Positions 1-7,440 of a stretch of DNA of 64,000 nt are shown one piece after another. Below the pieces are notes generated by a model, which made no database searches, was not told the DNA's origin, and was given only the letters and a program-made list of their open reading frames with translations. Within the stretch, counting starts at the first letter, position 1. Each line of letters starts with the position of its first letter. The stretch comes from Arthrobacter sp. SPG23 (GTDB taxonomy: Bacteria; Actinomycetota; Actinomycetes; Actinomycetales; Micrococcaceae), in assembly GCF_000876655.1 (NCBI RefSeq), contig NZ_JYCN01000028.1, forward strand, positions 62,001-126,000. The letters run 5' to 3'. The position numbers and the translations under genes are program-made.

Positions 1-312
1 GACGCCGACCTCCACTTCAAGGGGTACGCGGACTATGTGCGCGGCCAGTGGGGGAGCCACTTCACCCTGGGCCGCGCGTTCGCCTCGGTGATCGGCAAGC
101 CGTCGGTGATGAAGCTCGCGCTCCGCACCGGCATGCCGCTGCCCGCACTCATGAAGTTCGTAGTCCGGCTGATGGCCAACGTCACGGATGAATCAGCCAA
201 GGGATTCGAGGACAGGGTGATCAGGCTCCTGGAGGCCCTGGTGCCTGCCACCTCCAACACCTCCCTGTCCCCGTCCAGCTACACATCCGCGGTTTCCGCA
301 ACAAAAAGTTAG
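1..312 (+). CDS. geranylgeranyl reductase family protein, C-terminal fragment
   Basis: The reading frame is open from the first base and ends in TAG at 310-312, so only the last ~103 residues are present and the start lies before the window. The tail (FTLGRAFASVIGKPSVMK, then LPALMKFVVRLMAN) resembles the C-terminus of FAD-dependent geranylgeranyl reductases, which saturate isoprenoid chains of quinones and lipids. The next gene, 9 nt downstream on the same strand, makes polyprenyl diphosphate, which fits a menaquinone side-chain operon. The family call rests on this tail and the neighbour only, because the FAD-binding N-terminus is not visible. Confidence 0.6.
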   Translation, partial: DADLHFKGYADYVRGQWGSHFTLGRAFASVIGKPSVMKLALRTGMPLPALMKFVVRLMANVTDESAKGFEDRVIRLLEALVPATSNTSLSPSSYTSAVSATKS

Positions 313-321
313 GGTTAACCC

Positions 322-1425
322 GTGACGAACTCTGCCAAGCACAGCTGGACCCACGCCGGACACGGCCTGCCGGACGCCAGGGAACCTGACCTGAACACCA
401 CCGCCATCGCCACAGGCCTCCAGCTGCCGGCCGGTTTCGCCGCCATCGCGGACGACCCCGAGCTGGGCCCCGCCATCACCACCAACCTTGCCCGCGTGGA
501 AAAGAAGCTCCGCGAGGCCATTGCCAACTCTGATCCGCTGGCCGATGCAACGTCGCGTCACCTGGTGGAAGCCGGCGGTAAGCGGATCCGCCCGCTGCTG
601 GCCCTGCTCTGCGCCCACCTCGGTGACGCCTCGCGTCCGGCCGTGGTGCAGGCCGCCGTGGTGGTCGAGCTGACCCACCTGGCCACGCTGTACCACGACG
701 ACGTGATGGACTCCGCCCCGTTCCGCCGCGGCGCACCCACGGCCCACGAGGTCTGGGGCAACTCCGTGGCCGTCCTCACCGGCGACCTGATCTTCGCCCG
801 CGCGTCCATCCTGGTGTCCGAGCTGGGCTCCCGCGCACTGGGAATCCAGGCCCGCACCTTCGAGCGGCTGTGCCTGGGCCAGCTGCACGAGACCGTGGGA
901 CCGCGTCCCGATGAGGACCCCGTGGAGCACTACCTGTCCGTCATCGCGGACAAGACCGGTTCACTGGTGGCCGCCTCGGGCCAGCTCGGTGCCATCTTCT
1001 CCGGTGCCGACGAAGCCTACGAGCCGCTCCTGGTGGAGTACGGCGAGAAGATCGGCGTGGCTTTCCAGCTGGCCGACGACGTCATCGACGTCACCGGCAT
1101 CAAGGTCAAATCCGGCAAGTCCCCGGGCACTGACCTGCGCGAGGGCGTGCCCACCCTGCCGGTGCTGCTCCTGCGCAACGCCGCCGCCGAAGGTGACCAG
1201 TCCGCCGTCGAACTCCTGAAGCTGATTGACGGCGACCTCTCCTCGGACGAGGCCCTCGCCGCCGCCGTGGCCGGCCTGCGCGACCACCGGGTCACCGCGG
1301 AGTCGTGGGTCGTGGCGCGTGCCTGGGCCGATGAAGCCATCGCCGCGCTGGCGCCGCTGCCCGAAGGAGTGGTCAAGTCCTCGCTCACCAGTTTTGCGTT
1401 GGCCGTGGTGGACCGCGCGAGCTAA
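322..1425 (+). CDS. polyprenyl diphosphate synthase (long-chain, trans type)
   Basis: Condenses isopentenyl diphosphate onto allylic diphosphates to build the C30-C50 side chain of menaquinone. The 367-aa product carries both aspartate-rich Mg-binding motifs, DDVMD at residues 126-130 and DDVID at 252-256, and the GGKRIRP substrate loop near residue 85. Small residues before the first motif (HLATLYH) are typical of enzymes making long chains, so GGPP/FPP synthase is less likely. The GTG start at 322 gives a ~40-residue leader before the conserved fold; a start further in cannot be excluded. It follows the reductase-like gene by 9 nt, so the two are probably co-transcribed. A strong hairpin (1458-1515) follows. 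Confidence 0.9.
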   Translation: MTNSAKHSWTHAGHGLPDAREPDLNTTAIATGLQLPAGFAAIADDPELGPAITTNLARVEKKLREAIANSDPLADATSRHLVEAGGKRIRPLLALLCAHLGDASRPAVVQAAVVVELTHLATLYHDDVMDSAPFRRGAPTAHEVWGNSVAVLTGDLIFARASILVSELGSRALGIQARTFERLCLGQLHETVGPRPDEDPVEHYLSVIADKTGSLVAASGQLGAIFSGADEAYEPLLVEYGEKIGVAFQLADDVIDVTGIKVKSGKSPGTDLREGVPTLPVLLLRNAAAEGDQSAVELLKLIDGDLSSDEALAAAVAGLRDHRVTAESWVVARAWADEAIAALAPLPEGVVKSSLTSFALAVVDRAS

Positions 1426-1457
1426 TTTGCCCTGCCGCGTGCCTCCGGCTTAAACGG

Positions 1458-1515
1458 AACGGCCCCGGTTCTTTGCAGCAATACGAGTCATACGCTGCAT
1501 CGAACCGGGGCCGTT
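1458..1515 (+). terminator. two-tier hairpin after polyprenyl synthase
   Basis: AACGGCCCCGGTTC (1458-1471) pairs perfectly with GAACCGGGGCCGTT (1502-1515). A second stem lies inside the loop, TGCAGC (1474-1479) with GCTGCA (1494-1499). There is no clear T-run, so it may be a Rho-independent terminator of the T-poor actinobacterial kind or a 3'-end stabiliser. It lies in the 389-base stretch between genes (1426-1814). That stretch otherwise holds the small palindrome at 1569-1586 and the 95-bp element at 1651-1745; no other gene was seen in it. Confidence 0.7.
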
Positions 1516-1568
1516 TCTCCGTTCGCATCAGATCCACCGGAGGCATTTAGTGGATCCGTGAAAGAGTC

Positions 1569-1586
1569 TATGACAGCTTTGTCATA
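1569..1586. promoter_or_regulatory. short palindrome, possible operator
   Basis: TATGACA at 1569-1575 and TGTCATA at 1580-1586 form a perfect 7-bp inverted repeat around GCTT. The size suits a dimeric regulator site or a small hairpin. It lies ~230 bp before the AbiEi/DUF559-like gene and no regulator gene adjoins it, so its role is unknown. Confidence 0.35.
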
Positions 1587-1650
1587 AACGCGAACCGGAG
1601 TGTTAATCGGCGTGTCACAGTTTTCGGACGCTTCAGCGTTGGCTCGCCTC

Positions 1651-1745
1651 GCCGTCGTGACCATCTTTTGTCGGCCAACCTCGACAACACGCCGTAGCCT
1701 CGGCGCGTCGTCTGCCCCCTCAGCACGAAAAGAGGTCACGACGGC
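1651..1745. repeat. 95-bp palindromic element, upstream copy
   Basis: GCCGTCGTGACC (1651-1662) is the exact reverse complement of GGTCACGACGGC (1734-1745). After a one-base bulge the stem continues as TCTTTT/AAAAGA. Inside are blocks GGCCA (1673-1677) and ACACGCCG (1687-1694), which recur in the same order in the element at 2694-2790. The two elements bracket the AbiEi/DUF559-like gene. The size and shape resemble REP/BIME-type dispersed palindromes, but membership of a genome-wide family is inference. Confidence 0.7.
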
Positions 1746-1814
1746 AGCTGAAGCTTGTCCACATAGGCCTAGCGCGCCATGTTCCGGCCCGGGAGCCCAA
1801 TCCACCATGGCTCC

Positions 1815-2654
1815 ATGGATCTGCTCACCTACCTACGTCATCGAGGCGGCGCCGCCAGGCGAAGCCAACTGCTCGCCGCCGGATTCAAGCGACCCGAGCT
1901 TGAGGCTGCCGTGGCAGCCGGCCGGCTGATGCGTCCGTTGCGGGGCATCTACACAACAACAACCGCGGACGACGGCGTTGTGGCCGCTTTTCGTTCAAAC
2001 GGGCGGCTCACGTGCATCTCAGCCGCCCCCTTCTACAACCTCTGGGCTTTACACCCAGCCCGTGCTTTGCACCTAAGTTGCGGGAACGGAGTCCCGAAGC
2101 CTGGAGTGGTGGACCATTCACCCTGCACCCACCCCCGGCATCCGTACCTACCTGTGGCCGGCCTGGCGGACGTGCTCATTCATGCCCTGAGATGCCTGCC
2201 GGAACCGGAGTCGCTGGTTATGGTGCAGTCCGCCGCGCAGCGCGGAGACATCACCGCGGAATTCCTCAGGAAGAAGCTGCCGGGCAAACGAAACGGCAGG
2301 GCACGCGCCGTGCTGGATCTCCTGATTCCCAGGGCGGATTCACTCCTGGAAATATTGGCCCATACGCATTTTGTCCGTGCGGGCCTCAATGTTCGCATGC
2401 ATGTTGAACTGCCAGGAGTGGGTGAAGTCGACTGCCTCGTGGACGATTGGCTGGTGGTGGAACTCGACGGAGCGTCCCATTTTGAGTCCGGGCAGATTAA
2501 AAAGGACCATCGCAGGAGCAGGGCCAGCATGCTCGGCGGCCGATTGACGCTCCATTACTGCTACGAAGATGTGGTGCGTCATCCCCAAGCCATGGTGGAT
2601 GAGATCCGTGCCATTCTGCGTCTTCGTGCGGAGGGCAGGTTTGCCCATTGGTGA
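1815..2654 (+). CDS. AbiEi-type winged helix plus DUF559/Vsr-like nuclease-fold protein
   Basis: The product is 279 aa from ATG 1815; an in-frame ATG at 1779 would add 12 residues. Residues ~1-50 (LLTYLRHRGGAARRSQLLAAG, then RPLRGIY) look like the winged-helix domain found in AbiEi-type type IV antitoxins and related regulators. The C-terminal ~100 residues (LPGVGEVDCLVDDWLVVELDG, then KKDHRR) match the DUF559 pattern, a compact Vsr-like fold of the PD-(D/E)xK nuclease superfamily. I infer DNA binding with possible nuclease activity. No toxin partner lies next to it, so a classical AbiE pair is unlikely. Related ~95-bp palindromes begin 40 bp after its stop and end ~70 bp before its start. 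No clear Shine-Dalgarno sequence is seen; the start was chosen from the domain boundary. Confidence 0.7.
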   Translation: MDLLTYLRHRGGAARRSQLLAAGFKRPELEAAVAAGRLMRPLRGIYTTTTADDGVVAAFRSNGRLTCISAAPFYNLWALHPARALHLSCGNGVPKPGVVDHSPCTHPRHPYLPVAGLADVLIHALRCLPEPESLVMVQSAAQRGDITAEFLRKKLPGKRNGRARAVLDLLIPRADSLLEILAHTHFVRAGLNVRMHVELPGVGEVDCLVDDWLVVELDGASHFESGQIKKDHRRSRASMLGGRLTLHYCYEDVVRHPQAMVDEIRAILRLRAEGRFAHW

Positions 2655-2693
2655 GCACAGCGCCAGTTGCGGCTGGCCACCCCGCGTCTGCCC

Positions 2694-2790
2694 CGCCGTC
2701 GTGACCCGTTTTACCGCTGTTGGCGGCCAGACACGCCGGACTTGGAGGGTGTTGCCGGGATTGGGGCCTGAAACAGGGTCACGACGGCGG
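2694..2790. repeat. 97-bp palindromic element, downstream copy
   Basis: CCGCCGTCGTGACCC (2694-2708) pairs over 15 bp without mismatch with GGGTCACGACGGCGG (2776-2790). The inner 12 bases of each arm are identical to the arms of the element at 1651-1745. The shared inner blocks TTTT (2710-2713), GGCCA (2726-2730) and ACACGCCG (2732-2739) come in the same order. It also sits where a bidirectional terminator would be needed, between convergent genes ending at 2654 and 2816. Confidence 0.7.
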
Positions 2791-2815
2791 TGGCCCACGT
2801 AGAAGCCCGGCGAAC

Positions 2816-3241
2816 CTAGTCCTCTTCGTCGTTGAACGCCCACTCGAACATGTCGAACACGAACTCGGAGAACGTGCCTTCTTCGCTCTTCCACTGCCCG
2901 CGGGCATTGTTGCGGCGGTACACAATGGGGTCCGGGACGCCAAGATCGCCCACGCGGAAACCCCAGGTGAACTGTTCTTCCTCGTCCTCCAGGAACATCA
3001 GGAAGCCTTCGTCATCAACCTCGAGTTCCTCGGGGTCCCAGAAGTAGTGGTAGGCCTCCATGAGGTCCTCGCAGCCGCCCAACGCCAGGTAGAACTCGCG
3101 CAGGACCAACGGAATCTGGAACTGGTGCTCGGAAAGGGCCTCGTCGAGTTCTTCGGGGGACAGCCCGTCCTCTTCCTGCCATTCGTCTTCGAGATACTTC
3201 GGAACAAGCGCGCGGAACTTCTCGAGGAACATGTCAGTCAT
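2816..3241 (-). CDS. SMI1/KNR4 (SUKH)-like acidic protein
   Basis: The product is 141 aa, starting at the ATG complementary to 3239-3241 (MTDMFLEKF). It is very acidic, with clusters such as LEDEEEQ and FNDEED at the C-terminus. The segment around SPEELDEALSEHQF-IPLVLREFYLALGG resembles the opening of SMI1/KNR4-fold (SUKH) proteins, which in bacteria often serve as immunity or protein-protein interaction modules. No toxin gene is adjacent, and the TRIC gene ends the intergenic space 14 bp upstream. The assignment rests on motif feel rather than a defining residue set. Confidence 0.5.
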   Translation of the reverse strand: MTDMFLEKFRALVPKYLEDEWQEEDGLSPEELDEALSEHQFQIPLVLREFYLALGGCEDLMEAYHYFWDPEELEVDDEGFLMFLEDEEEQFTWGFRVGDLGVPDPIVYRRNNARGQWKSEEGTFSEFVFDMFEWAFNDEED

Positions 3242-3255
3242 GGTTCTTATCCTAG

Positions 3256-3927
3256 CTAATCGCGGCCCCCGTTTTCCGCCGTCCCCAGACCCAGCCGGTG
3301 CCACCCCCGGACGGCCAGCGGAACGTACCAGGAACGGCGCCAGGCCGTCACCCGGAAGGCGAACACGACGGCGGCAGCGGCACCTGCCGTGACGGCGTTG
3401 AAGGAACCGGAAACCCACAGCACGGTGGTCAGCGCCGCCCCGGTGAAGGCGGGGAGGGCATAGAGGTCCTTCGGGTCGAACAGCTGGGGCACCTCATTGG
3501 CTGTGATGTCGCGCAGGAGGCCGCCGCCCACCGCCGTCGTGACCCCCAGCAGCACCGCCGCCACCGGGTTCATCCCGGCAGCCAGGGCCTTGAGCGTACC
3601 GGTGATGCAGAACAATGCCAGCCCGCCGGCGTCGAACAGGATAAGCAGCGACGTGTAGCGCTGGACGCTGGAAAACAGGAAGTACACCAGCACGGTGGCC
3701 AGCAGCGGGGGAGCCAGGTAGGCCGGGTTGGTGAACGCCGCGGGAGGGCCGCTGTTGAGGATGATGTCGCGGATGACGCCGCCGCCCAGGGACACCAGGG
3801 ACGCAAGCAGCAGGGAGCCGAGGATGTCGAACTGCTTCCGCGCCGCCAGCAAGGATCCGGAGACCGCAAAGAAGAAGATGCCGGCCAGATCCAGCCATAC
3901 CTGAACGGCGTCGAATGAGATGGTCAA
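3256..3927 (-). CDS. TRIC-family cation channel (UPF0126, YadS-like)
   Basis: The 223-aa hydrophobic protein has the internal duplication of the UPF0126/TRIC family. Each half contains a glycine-rich turn followed by Arg-Asp, LGGGVIRDI in the first and VGGGLLRDI in the second. Prokaryotic TRIC proteins form trimeric monovalent-cation channels in the inner membrane; the physiological role here is not known. The start is a TTG at 3925-3927 giving MTISFDAVQVWLDLAG; no ATG is available further out in frame. The gene is divergent from the chelatase gene, whose start is ~60 bp away. Confidence 0.85.
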   Translation of the reverse strand: MTISFDAVQVWLDLAGIFFFAVSGSLLAARKQFDILGSLLLASLVSLGGGVIRDIILNSGPPAAFTNPAYLAPPLLATVLVYFLFSSVQRYTSLLILFDAGGLALFCITGTLKALAAGMNPVAAVLLGVTTAVGGGLLRDITANEVPQLFDPKDLYALPAFTGAALTTVLWVSGSFNAVTAGAAAAVVFAFRVTAWRRSWYVPLAVRGWHRLGLGTAENGGRD

Positions 3928-3988
3928 TGGGCGTCCCGGTCAAGGTGGAAGGGGCGGATGGGGCTGCTCCAACGTTACGCTAGCCCCT

Positions 3989-4852
3989 ATGAATAGCCCC
4001 ATCATGATCGCCTGTGCCCACGGAACGTCCAGTCCGCTGGGCGGCGCCGAGGTCAACGGCCTCCGTGCCGACATCGCTGAGCTGCGCCCCGGCCTGGACG
4101 TCCGCGAAGCCTACGTGGATGTCCAGGACCCGGACCTGGTGGATGTTATGGCCGGGCTGCCGGAAGGCGAGCCGGCCGTCATAGTCCCGCTGCTGCTCAG
4201 CGTGGGTTTCCACACCAAGGTGGATATCGCGAAGGCGGCGCGGGGACGGGAAGGCAGCAGCGCTTCGGAACCGCTGGGGCCGGACCCCAGGCTGGCGGAG
4301 ATCCTCGACCAGCGGTTGCGCGAGGCGGGTGCCACCGAGAACGACGCCGTGGTGCTGGCGGCCGCGGGGTCCACCAATCCCAAGGCCTCGGTCAGCGTCG
4401 AAGAGCTCGCCGAACACCTCAGGGCGCTGCGCGGCAACAGGATCGTGCCCGCCTACGGCGCGGCCGCCAAACCGTCGGTGCCCGACGCCGTCGCCTCCCT
4501 GCGTGCCGAATACCCTGGCGGCGAGGGGAAGGGACGGGTGATTATTGCGTCGTATCTGCTGGCGCACGGGTTCTTCCACGACCAGCTAGTCAAGGCCGAA
4601 GCCGACGTAGTGACGGAGCCGCTGCTGCCCTCCCGGCTGATGGCCGAGATTGCGCTTGACCGCTACGACGCCGCCGTCGCCCAGACCGGCGCGGACGCAC
4701 CCGCCGGGGCCGCGGCCGCACCCGCAGGGACCGCTTCCGGGACCCCCTCAAAAGCCCCTGCCGGAGGTCCCGTTGGCACACCGAACCATGCACAGCCCAG
4801 GGGCTTCTTCAAGGCCGTCCGGCGATTCATGACGAAATATTTCCCTAGGTGA
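3989..4852 (+). CDS. CbiX/SirB-type sirohydrochlorin chelatase
   Basis: Inserts a divalent metal into sirohydrochlorin. Its position directly before a siroheme-dependent sulfite reductase suggests ferrochelation for siroheme. The 287-aa protein has two CbiX-like halves. The first carries the active-site histidines H11 (ACAHGTSS) and H75 (LSVGFHTKVDI), and the second repeats the pattern with YLLAHGFFHDQL. The last ~60 residues are an Ala/Pro/Gly-rich linker and a basic tail (AVRRFMTKYFPR) outside the family core. ATG 3989 was chosen because the conserved N-terminus begins there. A TACGCT box lies 7 nt upstream, consistent with a leaderless message. A cobalamin role is possible, but no cob genes are present. 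Confidence 0.8.
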   Translation: MNSPIMIACAHGTSSPLGGAEVNGLRADIAELRPGLDVREAYVDVQDPDLVDVMAGLPEGEPAVIVPLLLSVGFHTKVDIAKAARGREGSSASEPLGPDPRLAEILDQRLREAGATENDAVVLAAAGSTNPKASVSVEELAEHLRALRGNRIVPAYGAAAKPSVPDAVASLRAEYPGGEGKGRVIIASYLLAHGFFHDQLVKAEADVVTEPLLPSRLMAEIALDRYDAAVAQTGADAPAGAAAAPAGTASGTPSKAPAGGPVGTPNHAQPRGFFKAVRRFMTKYFPR

Positions 4853-4870
4853 CCTCGCGTTTCTGACCCT

Positions 4871-4900
4871 TTGTGGCGGCTTTCGGGTGGGACCTACAGT
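4871..4900 (+). promoter_or_regulatory. predicted promoter of the sulfate reduction operon
   Basis: TTGTGG (4871-4876), an 18-bp spacer and TACAGT (4895-4900) lie so that transcription would begin at about 4907, which is the A of the sirA ATG. This implies a leaderless mRNA. The match to the -35 consensus is partial. Confidence 0.45.
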
Positions 4901-4906
4901 CGATGC

Positions 4907-6652
4907 ATGACTGATACAGCTCTAGCCGGAGCGTCCGCGGACTCCGCTGCCGCCAAGCGACCCGCACGCGCCAACCGACCGGCAGCGAAGCCGCACGGCC
5001 AGTGGAAGGTTGACGGCACCACGCCGCTCAACGCCAACGAAACCTGGAAGCAGGAGGACGACGGCCTCAACGTCCGCGAGCGTATCGAGTCCATCTACTC
5101 CAAGGACGGCTTCGACTCCATCCCGGGCCAGGACCTGCACGGCCGCTTCCGCTGGTGGGGCCTCTACACGCAGCGCAAGCCCGGGATCGACGGCGGCAAG
5201 ACCGCCACGCTGGAGCCGCACGAGCTTGAGGACAAGTACTTCATGCTCCGGGTCAGGATCGACGGCGGTGCGCTCACCACCGAGCAGCTGCGCGTGATCG
5301 GCAACATCTCCGTGGACTTCGCCCGGGACTCCGCCGACCTCACCGACCGCCAGAACATCCAGCTGCACTGGATCCGGGTGGAGGACATCCCCGAGATCTG
5401 GAACCGGCTGGAAGGCGTCGGCCTGTCCACCACCGAAGCCTGCGGCGACGTCCCCCGCGTCATCCTGGGCTCGCCCGTGGCCGGCATCGCCAAGGACGAG
5501 ATCATCGACCCCACCCCGCTCATCGAAGAGCTGGGGGAGCGGTTCATCGGCAACCCGCTGCTGTCCAACCTGCCGCGCAAGTACAAGACCGCCATCACCG
5601 GCCACCCCAGCCAGGACGTGGTGCACGAGATCAACGACTTCGCCCTGGTAGGCGTCAAGCACCCCGAACTCGGCATCGGCTACGACCTCTGGGCCGGCGG
5701 CGCACTGTCCACCAACCCCATGCTGGGCAAGCGCCTGGGCGCCTTCGTTACGCCGGAGCAGGCAGCCGACGTGTGGCTCGGCGTCACCAGCATCTTCCGC
5801 GATTACGGCTACCGCCGCATGCGCACCAAGGCGCGCCTGAAGTTCCTCATGGCCGACTGGGGCCCGGAGAAGTTCCGCCAGATCCTCGAGGACGAATACC
5901 TCGGCTACAAGCTGGCCGACGGTCCCGCCGCACCCAAGCCGTCCACCCCGGGCGACCACGTGGGCGTGCACGAACAGAAGGACGGCAAGTTCTTCATCGG
6001 CGCCACCCCGATCGCCGGCCGCCTCTCCGGCGCGCAGCTGGTGAAGCTCGCAGACACCCTCGAAGCGCGCGGCTCCTACCGCCTGCGCACCACCCCGCAC
6101 CAGAAGCTGGTGGTGCTGGACGTCCCCAAGGACGAGGTTGAACCGCTGGTGGCCGAGCTCGACGCCCTGGGCCTCTCCGCCCGGCCGTCCGTGTTCCGCC
6201 GCGGCACCATCGCCTGCACCGGCATCGAATACTGCAAGCTGGCCATCGTGGAAACGAAAGTCACCGCCGCAACCGCCGTGGCCGAGCTGGAACGCCGCCT
6301 CGCCGACCTCTCGGAGAGCGGCCAGCTGCCCCACGCCCTGTCCCTGCACATCAACGGCTGCCCCAACTCCTGCGCCCGCATCCAGACCGCGGACATCGGC
6401 CTCAAGGGCATGATGCTGCCAACGCCCGACGGCGACCCCACGCCCGGCTTCCAGGTCCACCTGGGCGGCGGGCTGGCTTCCTCCACCCGCGAAGAAGCCG
6501 GCCTCGGGCGCACCGTCCGCGGCCTCAAGGTCTACGTCGAGGACCTGCCCGACTACGTGGAACGCGTGGTGCGGAAGTTCGTGGCCGAGCACGCCGAGGG
6601 CCAGACCTTCGCCGAGTGGGCCCACGCCGCCGATGAGGAGGACCTGCAATGA
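4907..6652 (+). CDS. sirA: ferredoxin-dependent sulfite reductase
   Basis: Reduces sulfite to sulfide with six electrons from ferredoxin, using siroheme coupled to a [4Fe-4S] cluster. The 581-aa product has two ferredoxin-reductase-like halves. Cluster ligands are C437 and C443 (TIACTGIEYCKLA) plus C485 and C489 (NGCPNSCA). Y87 (GLYTQRKPG) and C179 (TTEACGDVPR) match the Tyr-Cys cross-linked pair described for Mycobacterium tuberculosis NirA/SirA, which supports sulfite rather than nitrite as substrate. The operon context (cysH, cysD, cysN) agrees. ATG 4907 was chosen; an overlapping ATG at 4903 is in another frame. It shares ATGA with cysH. Confidence 0.92.
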   Translation: MTDTALAGASADSAAAKRPARANRPAAKPHGQWKVDGTTPLNANETWKQEDDGLNVRERIESIYSKDGFDSIPGQDLHGRFRWWGLYTQRKPGIDGGKTATLEPHELEDKYFMLRVRIDGGALTTEQLRVIGNISVDFARDSADLTDRQNIQLHWIRVEDIPEIWNRLEGVGLSTTEACGDVPRVILGSPVAGIAKDEIIDPTPLIEELGERFIGNPLLSNLPRKYKTAITGHPSQDVVHEINDFALVGVKHPELGIGYDLWAGGALSTNPMLGKRLGAFVTPEQAADVWLGVTSIFRDYGYRRMRTKARLKFLMADWGPEKFRQILEDEYLGYKLADGPAAPKPSTPGDHVGVHEQKDGKFFIGATPIAGRLSGAQLVKLADTLEARGSYRLRTTPHQKLVVLDVPKDEVEPLVAELDALGLSARPSVFRRGTIACTGIEYCKLAIVETKVTAATAVAELERRLADLSESGQLPHALSLHINGCPNSCARIQTADIGLKGMMLPTPDGDPTPGFQVHLGGGLASSTREEAGLGRTVRGLKVYVEDLPDYVERVVRKFVAEHAEGQTFAEWAHAADEEDLQ

Positions 6653-7440
6653 GCAAGCACGCATTGGGAGTCGATCCGGTGGCAGCTCCGGCTGAGGCCT
6701 CTGCCCAGGTCGATGCCACGGTGGCAACCGCCGCCCCGAAGCTCCGTTCCCACGACGAGCTCAAGGCCATCGCCGAGGCCGGCGCCGCCGAGCTCGGCTG
6801 GGATGCCCCCGCCCGCGACGTCATCGCCTGGGTGGCCCGGAACTTCGAGCTGCCCGCCGTGGCGGTGGCCTGTTCCATGGCCGACGCCGTCCTGCCGGCC
6901 CTCGTGGCCGACCAGCTTCCCGGCGTCGACGTCCTCTTCCTGGAGACCGGCTACCACTTCCCGGAAACCTACGCCACGCGCGACGAGGTGGCCGCAAACC
7001 TCCGAGTCAACGTGGTGGACGTCCTTCCGGAGAACACCGTGGAGCAGCAGGACCGCCTCCTCGGCAAGGACCTCTTTGCCCGCGACGCCGCCCAGTGCTG
7101 CGCCCTCCGCAAGGTGGCCCCGCTGCGCCGCACCCTGTCCGGCTACGAACTGTGGTTCACCGGCGTGCGCCGCGACGAAGCCCCCACCCGCACCAACACC
7201 CCGCTGATCACCTGGGACGAGGCCAACGGCCTGGTCAAGGTGAACCCGGTGGCGGCCTGGAGCTTCGACCAGCTGGTGCAGTACTCCGACGACAACCTCC
7301 TTCCCGTCAACCCGCTGCTTTCACAGGGCTACCCGTCCATTGGCTGCCAGCCCTGCACACGCAAGGTAGCGCCCGGCGATGACCCCCGCGCCGGCCGCTG
7401 GGCAGGAACCGACAAGACAGAATGCGGACTTCACGTATGA
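6649..7440 (+). CDS. cysH: adenylyl-sulfate (APS) reductase, assimilatory
   Basis: Reduces adenylyl sulfate to sulfite and AMP with thioredoxin. The 263-aa protein has the PAPS/APS reductase fold. It carries the two cysteine pairs that bind a [4Fe-4S] cluster in the APS-specific subgroup, C150-C151 (QCCALRK) and C233/C236 (IGCQPCTRK), and the catalytic C259 in the ECGLH tail. The cluster predicts APS, not PAPS, as substrate. This agrees with the absence of a CysC kinase domain in the downstream cysN. The start overlaps the sirA stop (ATGA), and the stop overlaps the cysD start in the same way, indicating translational coupling. Confidence 0.95.
   Translation: MSKHALGVDPVAAPAEASAQVDATVATAAPKLRSHDELKAIAEAGAAELGWDAPARDVIAWVARNFELPAVAVACSMADAVLPALVADQLPGVDVLFLETGYHFPETYATRDEVAANLRVNVVDVLPENTVEQQDRLLGKDLFARDAAQCCALRKVAPLRRTLSGYELWFTGVRRDEAPTRTNTPLITWDEANGLVKVNPVAAWSFDQLVQYSDDNLLPVNPLLSQGYPSIGCQPCTRKVAPGDDPRAGRWAGTDKTECGLHV

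Noticed and set aside
1779..2654. Reading the AbiEi/DUF559-like gene as the antitoxin half of a toxin-antitoxin pair
   Set aside because: No nucleotidyltransferase-type toxin or other small partner gene lies on either side.
3531..3545. The 15-mer CCGCCGTCGTGACCC, identical to the left arm of the element at 2694-2790
   Set aside because: It lies inside the TRIC gene, codes for conserved residues and has no inverted partner within 300 bp, so it is most likely coincidence in GC-rich coding sequence.
4922..6727. A 601-codon open frame antisense to sirA
   Set aside because: High-GC codon-position artefact opposite a clearly conserved enzyme; it has no recognisable domain.
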